Assembly (NCBI GenBank): GCA_002359315.1
Contig: DEMS01000004.1
Coordinates: 35,110-78,593, forward strand
Origin: Bacteroidetes bacterium UBA2664
Lineage (GTDB): Bacteria > Bacteroidota > Rhodothermia > Balneolales > Balneolaceae
DNA: 43,484 nucleotides
Reading direction: 5' to 3'
Positions 36,201 to 43,484 of this stretch are shown here, in pieces (within the stretch, counting starts at the first letter, position 1; each line of letters starts with the position of its first letter). Both the position numbers and the translations under genes were made by a program. The notes below the pieces were generated by a model. The model worked only from the letters and a program-made list of their open reading frames with translations. It did not search any database and was not told the DNA's origin.

Positions 36201-36603
36201 CTACTTTCCATTTCTTCCCGATAAAACGTCGGCAGGTATCTTTCAGAACTGCATATGCTTCCGGCAGGATCTCTTCCAGTGTATCTTCCAGGATTTCGAG
36301 CCACTCTTCCTGCAAATAGGCAAGTCTCTCAGAAAACTCCCTTCTCTCTTCCAGGGTAATAGATTCATCATTTGAATCCATTTTTATTTTAATCTCTTCA
36401 ATCTGTTCAGACGTTTCCCGGGTGTTCTCCTTAATGAGTTCCCGAAATTCTACCGTTTTTTGTTTTAATTCGTCATCAGTTAACGCTTTTACACTCTCTT
36501 CAAAGCTTTTGATTTGGTCAACAATCGGCCATATTTTTTTCAGGTCTCTTGAGCTTTTTGTGCCGAAAATCTTTGTAAGAATATTGGATATTTGATCTAA
36601 CAT
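33211..36603 (-). CDS. secA: SecA preprotein translocase ATPase
   Basis: About 1130 residues from ATG 36603 (MLDQISNILTKIFGTKSSRDLKK); a TTG at 36618 would add five residues. Motifs of the first helicase domain include MKTGEGKT (Walker A), DEVDSILIDEARTPLI and TYGTNNEFGFDYLRDN; the second nucleotide-binding domain has TNMAGRGTDIKL and LQLRGRAGRQGDPG. A charged insertion (roughly residues 365-500, with a coiled-coil-like KKEKIEEVK region) makes it longer than E. coli SecA (901), as is common in this bacterial group. There is no C-terminal cysteine-rich zinc motif; the chain ends in a basic then acidic tail. SecA drives post-translational export through SecYEG. Confidence 0.97.
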   Translation of the reverse strand: MLDQISNILTKIFGTKSSRDLKKIWPIVDQIKSFEESVKALTDDELKQKTVEFRELIKENTRETSEQIEEIKIKMDSNDESITLEERREFSERLAYLQEEWLEILEDTLEEILPEAYAVLKDTCRRFIGKKWKVAGSEIEWDMVPYDVQLVGAISMHQSSIAEMKTGEGKTLAAIFPSYLNALAGRGVHIVTVNTYLAQRDAEWNEPIFNFHGLTVDCIDRYDPNTELRRKAYKADITYGTNNEFGFDYLRDNMVIEEEQLVQGRHHFAIIDEVDSILIDEARTPLIISGPVPQSTGQQKYEEMKPRVEALVNAQKKLVASLVNEAEAHFKEGNKEKAGLALYRAERGYPKNGKFRKLMQEADYQRLVQQTESIYLADNAKNLPFVDEYLYYAVDMKQKSIEMTDKGRDFITKDEEGNEFFVIPDLGTETSEIEESVEKIKKEKIEEVKSNSEFSDDYKNKKIDEIKEELKQDREKQFNELHRLFAERGDRIHTVNQLLKAYTLFEREEEYIVQDGKVQIVDEHTGRVLSGRRYSDGLHQAIEAKENVKVEAATQTYATITLQNYFRMYHKLAGMTGTAATEEGEFNEIYSLDVTVIPTNRPIIRDDKEDFIFRTKREKYKAAINKIREYHESGQPVLVGTTSVDVSESISRMLKKEKIPHNVLNAKQHASESEIVAEAGRPGAVTVATNMAGRGTDIKLTKEVKEIGGLAILGTERHESRRIDLQLRGRAGRQGDPGETQFFVSLEDDLMTLFGGTDRIANIMDKLNFDEGEVIQHPWVTKSLERAQKKVEQNNFSIRKRQLEYDDVLNNQRKVIYSRRKNALRGDELQGDIFDMLENLVESIVYEHFPNGEFEKLRDEVLRVLAVDVEIDLDSWALMGEDGLIDHVINRAYEVYRKKEKLVAEPLYRVIQQILASDSDKKPNKIQVIFSDGIRRMRIVVDVEKAAKNEGKEVARALERTAILSTIDNKWMEHLRELDTVKEGIGLRSFGQKDPLLEYKREAFEMFKVLLDEINKEAISLIWKAIPEMSGDPNRVQQAKQERGKYDMDKAQTQHADSTNMGFRGAQQSGDGSARASAPGEKRQPVTVEDEPGRNDFVKVQNLSTNQVKEVKWKHAKKMVDEEGWILVEK

Positions 36604-37060
36604 ATTTCTAAAAATCAATTTTTTGTTCAGTGAAGCAAGTTACAGCTTAATGAATCAGTGTTCAACAACCAGTTAGCGAAGTTATAAGTGTGAATCTCCG
36701 GTGATTTTTGTAATCTAAAATATCCGGAGCGGCCTCTTTTTTATAATATTATTTACGTATTGGCAATAATGACTAAGCAATAACAAGAATGATGCCATTT
36801 GGGTTAACCGTGGAAAACCCGCATTATTGTCTGCAGTTTGTATTGGCAGGGGGATAAATTCTGCAGGGGTGGCAGAGGAGTCATTGGATCAAATCACATT
36901 AAATGAAGGGCCCTAATTATCATTTTAGGAAAGAGATATCCTTGATTTTTTGTAAATCGGAGTGTGAGAGTCAAAAAGCCGTTCGATTTTAATAAAATTC
37001 TTCTTATTTTTGGGGTCTATCTAAAAAACGAGATTTTGAATCTATATTAATTAGCAGGTC
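36604..37060. other. Intergenic region between secA and rpmH
   Basis: About 457 bp between divergent genes, holding the promoters for secA and for rpmH-rnpA-yidC. TATTTTTG at 37005-37012 matches the Bacteroidota -7 element TAnnTTTG and lies about 50 bp before rpmH, but no good -33 element goes with it. Between about 36855 and 36914 a frame reads like coding sequence (ending in LNEGP and a stop), possibly a small remnant. I found no DnaA boxes although rpmH often neighbours the origin. Confidence 0.4.
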
Positions 37061-37216
37061 ATGAAACGTACATACCAACCAAGTAAACGTAAGAGAGCGA
37101 ACAAGCACGGATTCCGTAAAAGAATGGAAGACAGTGACGGACAGAATGTGCTTAAGAGACGCCGATCAAAAGGGCGCCATAAGCTTACTGTTAGTGATGA
37201 AAAAGGACCGAAATAG
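37061..37216 (+). CDS. rpmH: Ribosomal protein bL34
   Basis: A 51-residue protein starting MKRTYQPSKRKRANKHGFRK, the invariant opening of bL34, and followed by the basic RRRSKGRHKLTV block. It is a component of the large ribosomal subunit. Its length is 51, slightly above the usual 44-50, owing to a short acidic-basic tail (SDEKGPK). It begins the conserved rpmH-rnpA-yidC cluster. A GCAGGTC sequence precedes the ATG without a strong Shine-Dalgarno match. Confidence 0.97.
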   Translation: MKRTYQPSKRKRANKHGFRKRMEDSDGQNVLKRRRSKGRHKLTVSDEKGPK

Positions 37217-37244
37217 GTCTGAACAGGATAAGCCAGATTATTCA

Positions 37245-37679
37245 ATGCCGCGGGAAAAAATTCTACGCGGCAGGCGAAATTTCCAACGCCTTTTTGAAAA
37301 GTCAACCGTGCTGAATAACCAATCTATTCAATTCAGATATCGCCATTACACGGACCCTTCAGAGGGTTGTTTGATAGGCTTTGTCGCTCCAAAGAAAAAG
37401 ATCAAGAGCGCAGTTAAGCGGAATAGAGTAAAAAGATTGCTGCGTGAAGCTTATAGATTGCATCAGGGATATTTACAAGATCTGTTTCGTCATAACAATT
37501 TTGGATTTCATGCGGTATTTATGGCAAACAGGGATAACATATCATATCAGGAAGTTGAAAAAGATATGATCCCAATACTGATACAAGTGAGAAAAAAACT
37601 TATTGAACTGGATAATAATCGTTTGAGAAAAGGGGAAGGTGATATTGATAACTCAAACAATAAAAACCCATTAAATTGA
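37245..37679 (+). CDS. rnpA: Ribonuclease P protein component
   Basis: About 145 residues from ATG 37245 (MPREKILRGRRNFQRLF). Motifs typical of RnpA are the N-terminal LRGRRNFQRLFE, GFVAPKKKIKSAVKRNRVKRLLREAYR (the RNR motif that contacts the RNA), and a C-terminal helical part. It cleaves 5' leaders from pre-tRNAs together with the rnpB RNA. The start is uncertain: ATG 37197 would overlap rpmH by 20 bp and GTG 37134 by 83 bp, the latter recalling the nested arrangement in Thermus. I chose 37245 because the family begins just before LxxxRRNFxRLF. yidC follows after 6 bp. Confidence 0.88.
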   Translation: MPREKILRGRRNFQRLFEKSTVLNNQSIQFRYRHYTDPSEGCLIGFVAPKKKIKSAVKRNRVKRLLREAYRLHQGYLQDLFRHNNFGFHAVFMANRDNISYQEVEKDMIPILIQVRKKLIELDNNRLRKGEGDIDNSNNKNPLN

Positions 37680-37685
37680 GAAATT

Positions 37686-39551
37686 TTGGATAAGAATACT
37701 GTTATTGGGCTGTTGCTCATTTTTGTTCTCACTATTGGCTGGGCGTGGTTCACGATGCCGAGTCAGGAAGAGATGGATCGCAGACAAGCGGAGCGTGCCT
37801 TGCAAGATAGCCTGGCCCTTGCAGAAGCTCGTGAACAACAACTTTTGGAAGATCAACGTCCTGCACAATCGGATAGCAGTCCGCAAGACGAGAATGTAGT
37901 ATCAACTCCCGGTGAGCTTTCAGAACCGGAAATACCGGCTGCTCGCGCAATGGGCACTTTTGCAGAGTCCAGTTATCCGGATACACTGCTCACAACGATC
38001 CGGACAAGCAGATATGAGATAGAGTTATCAAATGTGGGTGCAGGTCCGGTTAGTATGACACTTCTAAACCACAGTAATTGGGACCAGACACCTGTTCAAA
38101 TGATTCAGGATTCAGTGCGTTCTGCCTATTCGCTGGGTTTTTTGTCCGCTCAAAATTACAATATTGAAACCAATGAGCTGGTTTTTGAGCCGCTTTTCGA
38201 ACCGGGAGATGTTGAACTGTCTGACTCCGAAAATATTTCACTGTCCTATCAACTGGCATTGAATCAGGAATCGAGCATTATTTTTACGTACACCTTCTAT
38301 GGTGAACAATACTCTTATGATTTGGACATTCAATTAGTTGAAATGGAGCCTTATATCAGCGGCACCAATGTTGAGTTCGGCTGGACCTCTGCTCTCAATT
38401 TTACAGAACTTGATATTTCACAAGATGCTTTAAATACAGAAGCTTTTGTTTATTTGGGTGGGGGTACTGAGAAGCTGAATCTTACCGAAGAAGGGGAGTC
38501 CGAGCAGAGATATAACGGGACGATTGATTGGGTAATGACTAAAACCCGATTTTTTGGCCAGTATATCAAACCGGTAACACATTCAAATGCTGCTACACTG
38601 ACGGGCCAGATTATAGGCGAACCCGGTCAGCCCGGAACCGTACATAAATATCAAGCGTTCGTTCAATCAAATTTTGGCCAGCATCCAACGCTTACATATG
38701 AGCTCTATTCTGGACCGCTTCGGTACTACGACTTGAGAGAATATGATGAAACTGCATATGATGTAATTGAGATCGGTTATGCGTTAATTCGCTGGTTTGC
38801 CGATCCATTGGTGAGATTTCTGGTCATTCCGTTTTTTACATTTGGAAGTATATTTATATCGAACTACGGGGTTTTGATCATCCTGTTTGGCGTTATCATT
38901 AAATTGGTACTCTTTCCGCTTACACAAAAGAGTTTCAAGAGTATGGCTGCAATGAAGGAGTTACAGCCGCAAATGAAAGAGATTCAGGAGAAGTACAAAG
39001 ATGATCCGCAAAAACAGCAAAAGGAGACGATTGCTCTTTATAAAAAAATGAAAGTGAATCCGCTGGGTGGCTGTCTGCCTATGCTGCTTCAGTTTCCTAT
39101 TTTGATTACACTGTTCTTTTTCTTCCAGAACTCTATGATCATACGGCAGCAATCCTTTTTATGGGCAAATGATTTATCTGCACCGGATTATATTTTAAGT
39201 CTGCCATTTTCCATTCCGGTTCTGGGTGATCAGCTCGCCGGTTTTGTTTTACTGATGTCTGCAGCTATGTTCTTCCAGTCCAAGGTATCCGGGGGAATGA
39301 GTGCCGGGGCTGCTCCGAGTGGGGGTCCAAACATGAAGGTATTCATGTATATCATCCCATTCGTACTGCTGTTTGTGTTTAATAACTTTGCATCCGGGTT
39401 GAGTTTATACTATCTGGTTTACAATGTGCTTTCTATAGCTCAGCAGGCTTTGATCAACAAACAGATGGGTGATAAAAAACCGGAAGCAGACGAGATTTCC
39501 AATAACAACCGGAAGACAAAAAACAACAGAAAAAGTAAAGGAAAGAAGTAA
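37686..39551 (+). CDS. yidC: YidC membrane protein insertase
   Basis: A 621-residue protein with TTG start (MDKNTVIGLLLIFVLTIGWA), the N-terminal helix typical of Bacteroidota-type YidC. A large periplasmic beta-sandwich domain follows (about residues 70-350), then the conserved 60-kDa inner membrane protein region with the core helices (about 365-595) and a basic lysine-rich tail (NNRKTKNNRKSKGKK). YidC inserts and folds inner membrane proteins with or without SecYEG. The gene follows rnpA after 6 bp; the small yidD gene that lies between them in many bacteria is absent here, and so is mnmE downstream. Confidence 0.96.
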   Translation: MDKNTVIGLLLIFVLTIGWAWFTMPSQEEMDRRQAERALQDSLALAEAREQQLLEDQRPAQSDSSPQDENVVSTPGELSEPEIPAARAMGTFAESSYPDTLLTTIRTSRYEIELSNVGAGPVSMTLLNHSNWDQTPVQMIQDSVRSAYSLGFLSAQNYNIETNELVFEPLFEPGDVELSDSENISLSYQLALNQESSIIFTYTFYGEQYSYDLDIQLVEMEPYISGTNVEFGWTSALNFTELDISQDALNTEAFVYLGGGTEKLNLTEEGESEQRYNGTIDWVMTKTRFFGQYIKPVTHSNAATLTGQIIGEPGQPGTVHKYQAFVQSNFGQHPTLTYELYSGPLRYYDLREYDETAYDVIEIGYALIRWFADPLVRFLVIPFFTFGSIFISNYGVLIILFGVIIKLVLFPLTQKSFKSMAAMKELQPQMKEIQEKYKDDPQKQQKETIALYKKMKVNPLGGCLPMLLQFPILITLFFFFQNSMIIRQQSFLWANDLSAPDYILSLPFSIPVLGDQLAGFVLLMSAAMFFQSKVSGGMSAGAAPSGGPNMKVFMYIIPFVLLFVFNNFASGLSLYYLVYNVLSIAQQALINKQMGDKKPEADEISNNNRKTKNNRKSKGKK

Positions 39552-39557
39552 CTTCAG

Positions 39558-40397
39558 TTACTTCTTTGGTTCCAGATAAGCCCTCATGATGGCGATGAAT
39601 TCTGAGGGTTTTTCAAGGAATGCGTAATGACCGGCGCCACGGATCGTAATGAGTGCACTCTGTTTTAAGTTCTTTTCAAAACGTTTAGCCTGATCAATCG
39701 GTGTAGACGAATCATTCTCGCCCCATAAAAGCAGGATTTCATGCTCAATCGAGGGAATTAAAGGGTCCAGATACTCTGTCACAGTCTTAACAAATGTTTC
39801 TCTCATAATCCCGGTCAGTTGTTGATAATCTGATGAACCCAATTTTTTCCAGAGGACACTTTTTCTAAGACGGTTTAATCCTTTTTCACGAAGTGGATTT
39901 GGGAGTATTAAAAAAGGCATCTTTAAAATCTTAGCACTGTATTTCCTGATATAGTAGTTTGCTTTTCTTTTTGGCTTCAGTCCTGCTGCGCCGGTAAAAA
40001 TAATTTTATCAAAAGTAGAACCCGCATTATTACGATTTAGCAGTTTGATGGCTACCCTGGCTCCAAATGAGTGAACAAAAAGATCTACGGTCTGATTTTT
40101 AAAATGAGCTTTAATAAACTCTTCTACAGCATCCGTATAGTCATCAACACTCCAGGCTACAGGGGGATTGTCTGATTGTCCAAACCCGGGAAGGTCCAGC
40201 AGGTAGCAGGTTCGAATGTCCGCCAGTTTTTTTGCGATAGGCATCATTACTTTGGATTCACTGCCCCAGCCATGTAAAATCAGGAGGGGTTTACCGGTTC
40301 CGGTTTGATACCAGGCCAATCGACTCTCTTTTGCAGTAAAAAAATCCGGGTTATTCATTTCTTTAATATTGTAAGGGAGTATCTGAATTTGGTTCAT
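39558..40397 (-). CDS. Alpha/beta hydrolase
   Basis: A 279-residue hydrolase. HGWGSE (oxyanion loop) is at residues 42-47, the nucleophile elbow VHSFGA contains Ser110, the acid is likely the Asp in GENDSST and the catalytic His is in GAGHYAF near the end. A cap region lies between about residues 130 and 200. The fold is of the broad MhpC/BioH-like type; the substrate is unknown, and no pathway neighbour gives a clue. The ATG is at 40397. It ends 7 bp from yidC, convergent, and is divergent from the ComEA-like gene over 75 bp (from its preferred start). Confidence 0.85.
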   Translation of the reverse strand: MNQIQILPYNIKEMNNPDFFTAKESRLAWYQTGTGKPLLILHGWGSESKVMMPIAKKLADIRTCYLLDLPGFGQSDNPPVAWSVDDYTDAVEEFIKAHFKNQTVDLFVHSFGARVAIKLLNRNNAGSTFDKIIFTGAAGLKPKRKANYYIRKYSAKILKMPFLILPNPLREKGLNRLRKSVLWKKLGSSDYQQLTGIMRETFVKTVTEYLDPLIPSIEHEILLLWGENDSSTPIDQAKRFEKNLKQSALITIRGAGHYAFLEKPSEFIAIMRAYLEPKK

Positions 40398-40472
40398 AAA
40401 TATAGCAGATATCTATTTCAATGATGAGTTTTATTTATCATCACAAATTCCAAGAACCGGAGAGTGTTCCCA

Positions 40473-41006
40473 ATGAGACGTAAGATCTATTTTTTTCTGG
40501 AGCAACTTGAGATAAACCGAAGTGAACGGATTACGGTCTCAATATTGATGATTTTTCTCATCATAACCGGTGGAATCTATTATCATCATGAACCCGTTGT
40601 GAATTATGACCCCGGGCATTACGAAAATCTGGAACGCATTTTTAGAGAAAAGAGCCGGATAAGAGAACAGGAGAGGCAGAGTGTACTTGCCAGATATCAA
40701 CCGCAAAATGAGATAGTGATAATAAAAAACCGATCTGATTTGATCGAAGTAAAAACTATTCAGAATGAGAATACGAATCGGCCAGATGCGGAAACAGATC
40801 AGAAAATAGACCCTGAAATCATCAATATAAACACAGCTTCAGAAGAAGAGCTTGTCACACTTCCGGGTATCGGACCCGCTTATGCGAAACGGATTGTTGA
40901 GTGGAGAATTGAAAACGGATCATTTACTGAAAAAGAACAACTTCTTGAGATCCGGGGTATAGGTGAGAGAAGACTGGAGCAGATTAAGCCGTTTATTGAA
41001 CTTTGA
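40473..41006 (+). CDS. ComEA-like helix-hairpin-helix protein, membrane-anchored
   Basis: About 177 residues from ATG 40473 (a GTG at 40464 adds three). A basic N-terminus is followed by one membrane helix (about residues 20-37), then a charged linker and a C-terminal pair of helix-hairpin-helix motifs starting INTASEEELVTLPGIGPAYA and ending with IRGIGERRLEQIKPFI. ComEA proteins bind incoming DNA during natural transformation. The arrangement fits ComEA, but many relatives of this type without other competence genes have no proven role. porX follows 50-88 bp later in the same direction. Confidence 0.85.
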   Translation: MRRKIYFFLEQLEINRSERITVSILMIFLIITGGIYYHHEPVVNYDPGHYENLERIFREKSRIREQERQSVLARYQPQNEIVIIKNRSDLIEVKTIQNENTNRPDAETDQKIDPEIININTASEEELVTLPGIGPAYAKRIVEWRIENGSFTEKEQLLEIRGIGERRLEQIKPFIEL

Positions 41007-41094
41007 TAAAATATACAGTGATTAATTGAATATATATTAAAAACTGTGAAAAGCAGTGTTTATAAAGCGCTTGGCATTCGCTATTTTACAATCT

Positions 41095-42639
41095 ATGTCA
41101 AGCAAAATTTTATGGGCTGATGACGAGATTGATCAGCTCAAATCACATATTATCTTCCTGGAAGGAAAAGGTTTTGAAGTTACACCCGTAACCAACGGGG
41201 AAGATGCTATTTCTCTGATCAAAACGCAGACATTTGACATTATCTTTCTGGATGAACAGATGCCGGGGATGGATGGCCTGGCAACACTGGAACAGATTCA
41301 GGTGATTCGGCCATCTCTTCCGGTAGTCATGATTACCAAGAGTGAAGAGGAGTCGATCATGGAAGATGCGATCGGAAATAAGATTTCAGACTATCTGATC
41401 AAGCCGGTGAACCCAAATCAAATTCTACTAACGGTTAAGCGAATTCTCGATAAACAAAGAATTCAAAACGAAAAAGCTGCGCAAACCTACTTAAAAGGAT
41501 TTAATGAACTCTCATCAAAATTTAGTGATCAGACTCATTGGAAAGAGTGGATTGAAATCTATAAAACCCTGACACACTGGGAGTTGAATTTAGAGTCGGG
41601 GGATGAAGCCCTTCAACAGGTACTTCAAGACCAATTTCAACAGGCTAATCAGGCATTTGGAAAATTTATACAGCTGGAGTATTTGAGTTGGCTGCAGCGT
41701 AGTGATGACCGGCCGATTTTAAGTCCGGAGTTGTTAAAGGAGAAAGTGTTTCCCAGGCTTGAAAAGAAAGAAACGGTCCTCTTTTTTCTGATTGATTGTA
41801 TGCGATACGATCAGTGGTTGCTTTTTCAGAGCATGCTGGATGATTATTACACGATTGATACCGAATTTTACTATTCAATTTTACCGACGGCTACCCCGTT
41901 TTCCAGAAATTCAATTTATTCCGGCCTTTATCCTCTCGAGATCCAGAGAAGATACCCGGCACTATGGCAAATGGGTCAGGATGAGACCTCTTTGAATCGA
42001 CATGAAGAGGAGCTTTTGAAAAAATATTTGAGCCGGAGTCAGCTTTCTGATCAGGTAAAATATGAAAAAATAATACAGCCGGAAGATGGGAATAGAATTG
42101 CTGATAAAATTTCCAACTATACTCAGACACCGCTCACCACAATTATTTATAATTTTGTGGATACGTTAGTCCATAGCCGGTCCGATTCAGAAGTGTTAAA
42201 GCAGTTAGCTCCGGATGTCTCTGCATTCAGATCACTCACTGAAACCTGGTTCCAGCATTCATCCCTTTTCAGGATGTTTAAAGAGTTGGCGAAAGAGGAT
42301 GTGACAGTCGTTGTATCCACTGATCATGGTTCTGTGCGAGCGATGCGTGATACAAAAGTATTTGGTGACAGAGACGCTGCGACAAATTTGAGATATAAAT
42401 ATGGCAGAAATTTAAAAGCACAAGACAGCGCTGCCATGTTCATTGATAAACCTCATTTGTACCAGTTACCGGTGGATCCGCCGGCCAACACTTATATTAT
42501 TGCAAAAGAAGACTACTTTTTTGTTTATCCAACCAATTACAACAAGTTCCAGAATCGTTATAAAGACACTTTCCAGCATGGGGGTGCCTCTATGCAGGAA
42601 ATGATATTACCTGTAGCAACAATGGTACCTCGAAAATGA
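41095..42639 (+). CDS. porX: PorX-like response regulator with PglZ/alkaline phosphatase output domain
   Basis: About 514 residues from ATG 41095 (a GTG at 41056 adds 13). The N-terminal receiver domain (about 1-120) has ILWADDEID with acidic pocket Asp9-Asp10, phospho-acceptor Asp53 in FLDEQMPG, and the ITKSEEE and LIKPVNPNQ motifs that strongly match PorX. The C-terminal part (from about 195) is a PglZ-type phosphatase/phosphodiesterase domain with zinc-binding candidates in FLIDCMRYDQW, the TATPFSRNS nucleophile loop and STDHGS. PorX with the histidine kinase PorY controls type IX secretion in Bacteroidota. tsaE overlaps its end by 4 bp. No porY or other T9SS gene is in this window. Confidence 0.93.
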   Translation: MSSKILWADDEIDQLKSHIIFLEGKGFEVTPVTNGEDAISLIKTQTFDIIFLDEQMPGMDGLATLEQIQVIRPSLPVVMITKSEEESIMEDAIGNKISDYLIKPVNPNQILLTVKRILDKQRIQNEKAAQTYLKGFNELSSKFSDQTHWKEWIEIYKTLTHWELNLESGDEALQQVLQDQFQQANQAFGKFIQLEYLSWLQRSDDRPILSPELLKEKVFPRLEKKETVLFFLIDCMRYDQWLLFQSMLDDYYTIDTEFYYSILPTATPFSRNSIYSGLYPLEIQRRYPALWQMGQDETSLNRHEEELLKKYLSRSQLSDQVKYEKIIQPEDGNRIADKISNYTQTPLTTIIYNFVDTLVHSRSDSEVLKQLAPDVSAFRSLTETWFQHSSLFRMFKELAKEDVTVVVSTDHGSVRAMRDTKVFGDRDAATNLRYKYGRNLKAQDSAAMFIDKPHLYQLPVDPPANTYIIAKEDYFFVYPTNYNKFQNRYKDTFQHGGASMQEMILPVATMVPRK

Positions 42640-43049
42640 AGAAGTTTCAAAGTGATAGCCCGGATCAGACGATTGAAATTGCGAAAGATTTTTCCAAACG
42701 GGTAAAAGCAGGGGATGTTATCTGTTTACGTGGAGAACTGGGGGCCGGGAAAACGCATTTTGTACGTGGATTTGTACAAGGGTTTGGATTTTCAGGTAAT
42801 GAAGTCTCCTCACCTACGTTTACTGTAATCAACGAGTACATTGGTGAACTGTCAATATATCATTTTGATTGCTATAGGCTTGAACACTACAGTGAAGCCG
42901 TTGAAATTGGTGCTGAAGATTATTTTTATGGTGACGGTATCACCATTATTGAGTGGCCGGATAAAATTTCGGAACTTTTACCGAATGATTCTCTAAATAT
43001 CTCCATTCAGGTATTATCAGAAAATAAAAGAGAAATTATATTTCACTGA
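42636..43049 (+). CDS. tsaE: TsaE, ATPase of tRNA t6A synthesis
   Basis: A 137-residue P-loop protein. Walker A GELGAGKTH is at residues 33-41, followed by SSPTFTVINEY, the FDCYRL motif and IIEWPDKI, all characteristic of TsaE. With TsaB and TsaD it makes threonylcarbamoyl-adenosine at position 37 of tRNAs reading ANN codons. Its ATG lies in an ATGA overlap with the stop of porX, so the two are translationally coupled; other members of this pathway are not in the window. Length is normal (about 140-160). Confidence 0.95.
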   Translation: MKKFQSDSPDQTIEIAKDFSKRVKAGDVICLRGELGAGKTHFVRGFVQGFGFSGNEVSSPTFTVINEYIGELSIYHFDCYRLEHYSEAVEIGAEDYFYGDGITIIEWPDKISELLPNDSLNISIQVLSENKREIIFH

Positions 43050-43053
43050 TTCG

Positions 43054-43338
43054 ATGCCGATTAAAAAAAGACGACTCTCTTATCGCTTAGATTTATTACC
43101 TGTTATATATCCATATCACAGAAGGGCAGAGAATCGTTTGCAGTTAGGTGATCTGGTTTATTACGGTCCGTCGCCGGAATTTTACGGAATTGGTGAAGTT
43201 GTGAACAGTGAAGAGAAATATTGTGTCGTTGATTTCAGAGGTACCGGGTTGTTGGGCATTCAAAAAGATGTATTTTCAAATAAATATCTAATTCCAATTC
43301 ATAAGTTGAATCTGGGTCATCTCTTGAAGGCGACTTGA
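43054..43338 (+). CDS. Small protein of unknown function downstream of tsaE
   Basis: A 94-residue protein, family not recognised. It has a basic N-terminus (MPIKKRRLSYRLD), no signal peptide and no membrane helix. The middle stretch with GDLVYYGPSPEFYGIGEVVNSEEKYCVVDF looks like a small beta-barrel (SH3- or KOW-like) fold; this is an impression from strand spacing only. It starts 4 bp after the tsaE stop and is probably the last gene of the porX-tsaE transcript. The gene reads cleanly, with neighbour-like codon use. Confidence 0.75.
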   Translation: MPIKKRRLSYRLDLLPVIYPYHRRAENRLQLGDLVYYGPSPEFYGIGEVVNSEEKYCVVDFRGTGLLGIQKDVFSNKYLIPIHKLNLGHLLKAT

Positions 43339-43350
43339 CATCTCGACACA

Positions 43351-43470
43351 CTTCGTCGCTGTTGCTCCTCCATTGCTCGATGTGACGGATTAATTTTAAA
43401 AATAATAACAACCCATCAGCTCCAGCGAGTTCCGACTTCGTTTCGTCGCATTCGCTCCTCAACTGCGCTC
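43351..43470. repeat. Pair of related non-coding repeats after the porX operon
   Basis: Segments 43351-43380 and 43442-43470 resemble one another (TTCGTCGC ... GCTCCTC ... TGC, about two thirds identical). An imperfect inverted repeat (ACATC-TCGA at 43338-43346 and TCGATGT at 43377-43383) overlaps the first. They look like a dispersed intergenic repeat and the second copy runs near the window end. Confidence 0.4.
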
Positions 43471-43484
43471 TTTTAGATTAACTA

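Noticed and set aside
37005..37012. TATTTTTG as a defined rpmH promoter
   Set aside because: The -7-like element fits but no -33 element lies at the right distance, so it is only mentioned in the intergenic entry.
36604..37060. Replication origin next to rpmH
   Set aside because: No TTATCCACA-like DnaA boxes were found and dnaA is not adjacent.

Overview
This 43.5 kb window looks like ordinary chromosome from a Gram-negative bacterium of the Bacteroidota/Rhodothermota/Balneolota supergroup; a Balneolota-like (Balneolaceae) marine heterotroph fits best. The clues are a PorX-type response regulator with a PglZ output domain, a DUF4293 protein, a DUF5686/carboxypeptidase-regulatory-domain protein, a large LptD, a long SecA, several GTG/TTG starts and the rarity of strong Shine-Dalgarno sequences. 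I assigned the phylum from protein character only; no 16S gene is present. No phage, insertion sequence or CRISPR array was found, and coding density is high.

Layout. 1-4560: a small exported protein, a CynX/NimT-type MFS transporter, the overlapping pyrR-pyrB pair and an EamA transporter. 4664-11981: a TetR regulator, a TolC-like outer membrane protein, a periplasmic adaptor and an RND pump, with three copies of a TGAC-N5-GTCA-like palindrome at the two promoters; the RND permease carries a membrane-rich insert of about 210 residues. 12092-15169: a DUF4293 protein, a second EamA transporter and an MltF-like lytic transglycosylase. 15156-17680 (minus): a STAS / HATPase / PP2C partner-switching operon without a sigma factor. 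17681-18206: a non-coding gap with two strong hairpins. 18207-20556 (minus): an exported Gfo/Idh/MocA oxidoreductase and a DUF1080 lipoprotein, a likely 3-keto-sugar module. 20912-25219: an outer membrane beta-barrel protein, an orphan Fbp/Pot-type ABC ATPase and a DUF5686 protein.

25264-25610 holds two RNA genes, tRNA-Ala(GGC) with a recognisable promoter and the small SRP RNA (ffs), whose terminator runs into the end of the convergent ypdA-like gene. 25600-29829: YpdA-like reductase, YheT-like hydrolase, Ppx/GppA phosphatase and a small membrane protein. 29884-36603 (minus): lptD, a FtsB/DivIC-like protein and secA, an envelope and export block. 37061-39551: rpmH-rnpA-yidC. 39558-43338: an alpha/beta hydrolase, a ComEA-like helix-hairpin-helix protein, porX, tsaE and a small conserved-looking protein.

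Together the window is dominated by cell envelope biology: protein export (secA, yidC, SRP RNA), LPS assembly (lptD), division (ftsB-like), peptidoglycan turnover (mltF-like), efflux (RND) and type IX secretion control (porX). The most interesting points are the RND permease with extra membrane helices and its operator set, the single-cysteine-pair LptD, the orphan partner-switching operon, the exported 3-keto-sugar pair and a candidate small RNA in the 17.8-18.1 kb gap. I did not see a clearly new multi-gene defence or biosynthetic system.
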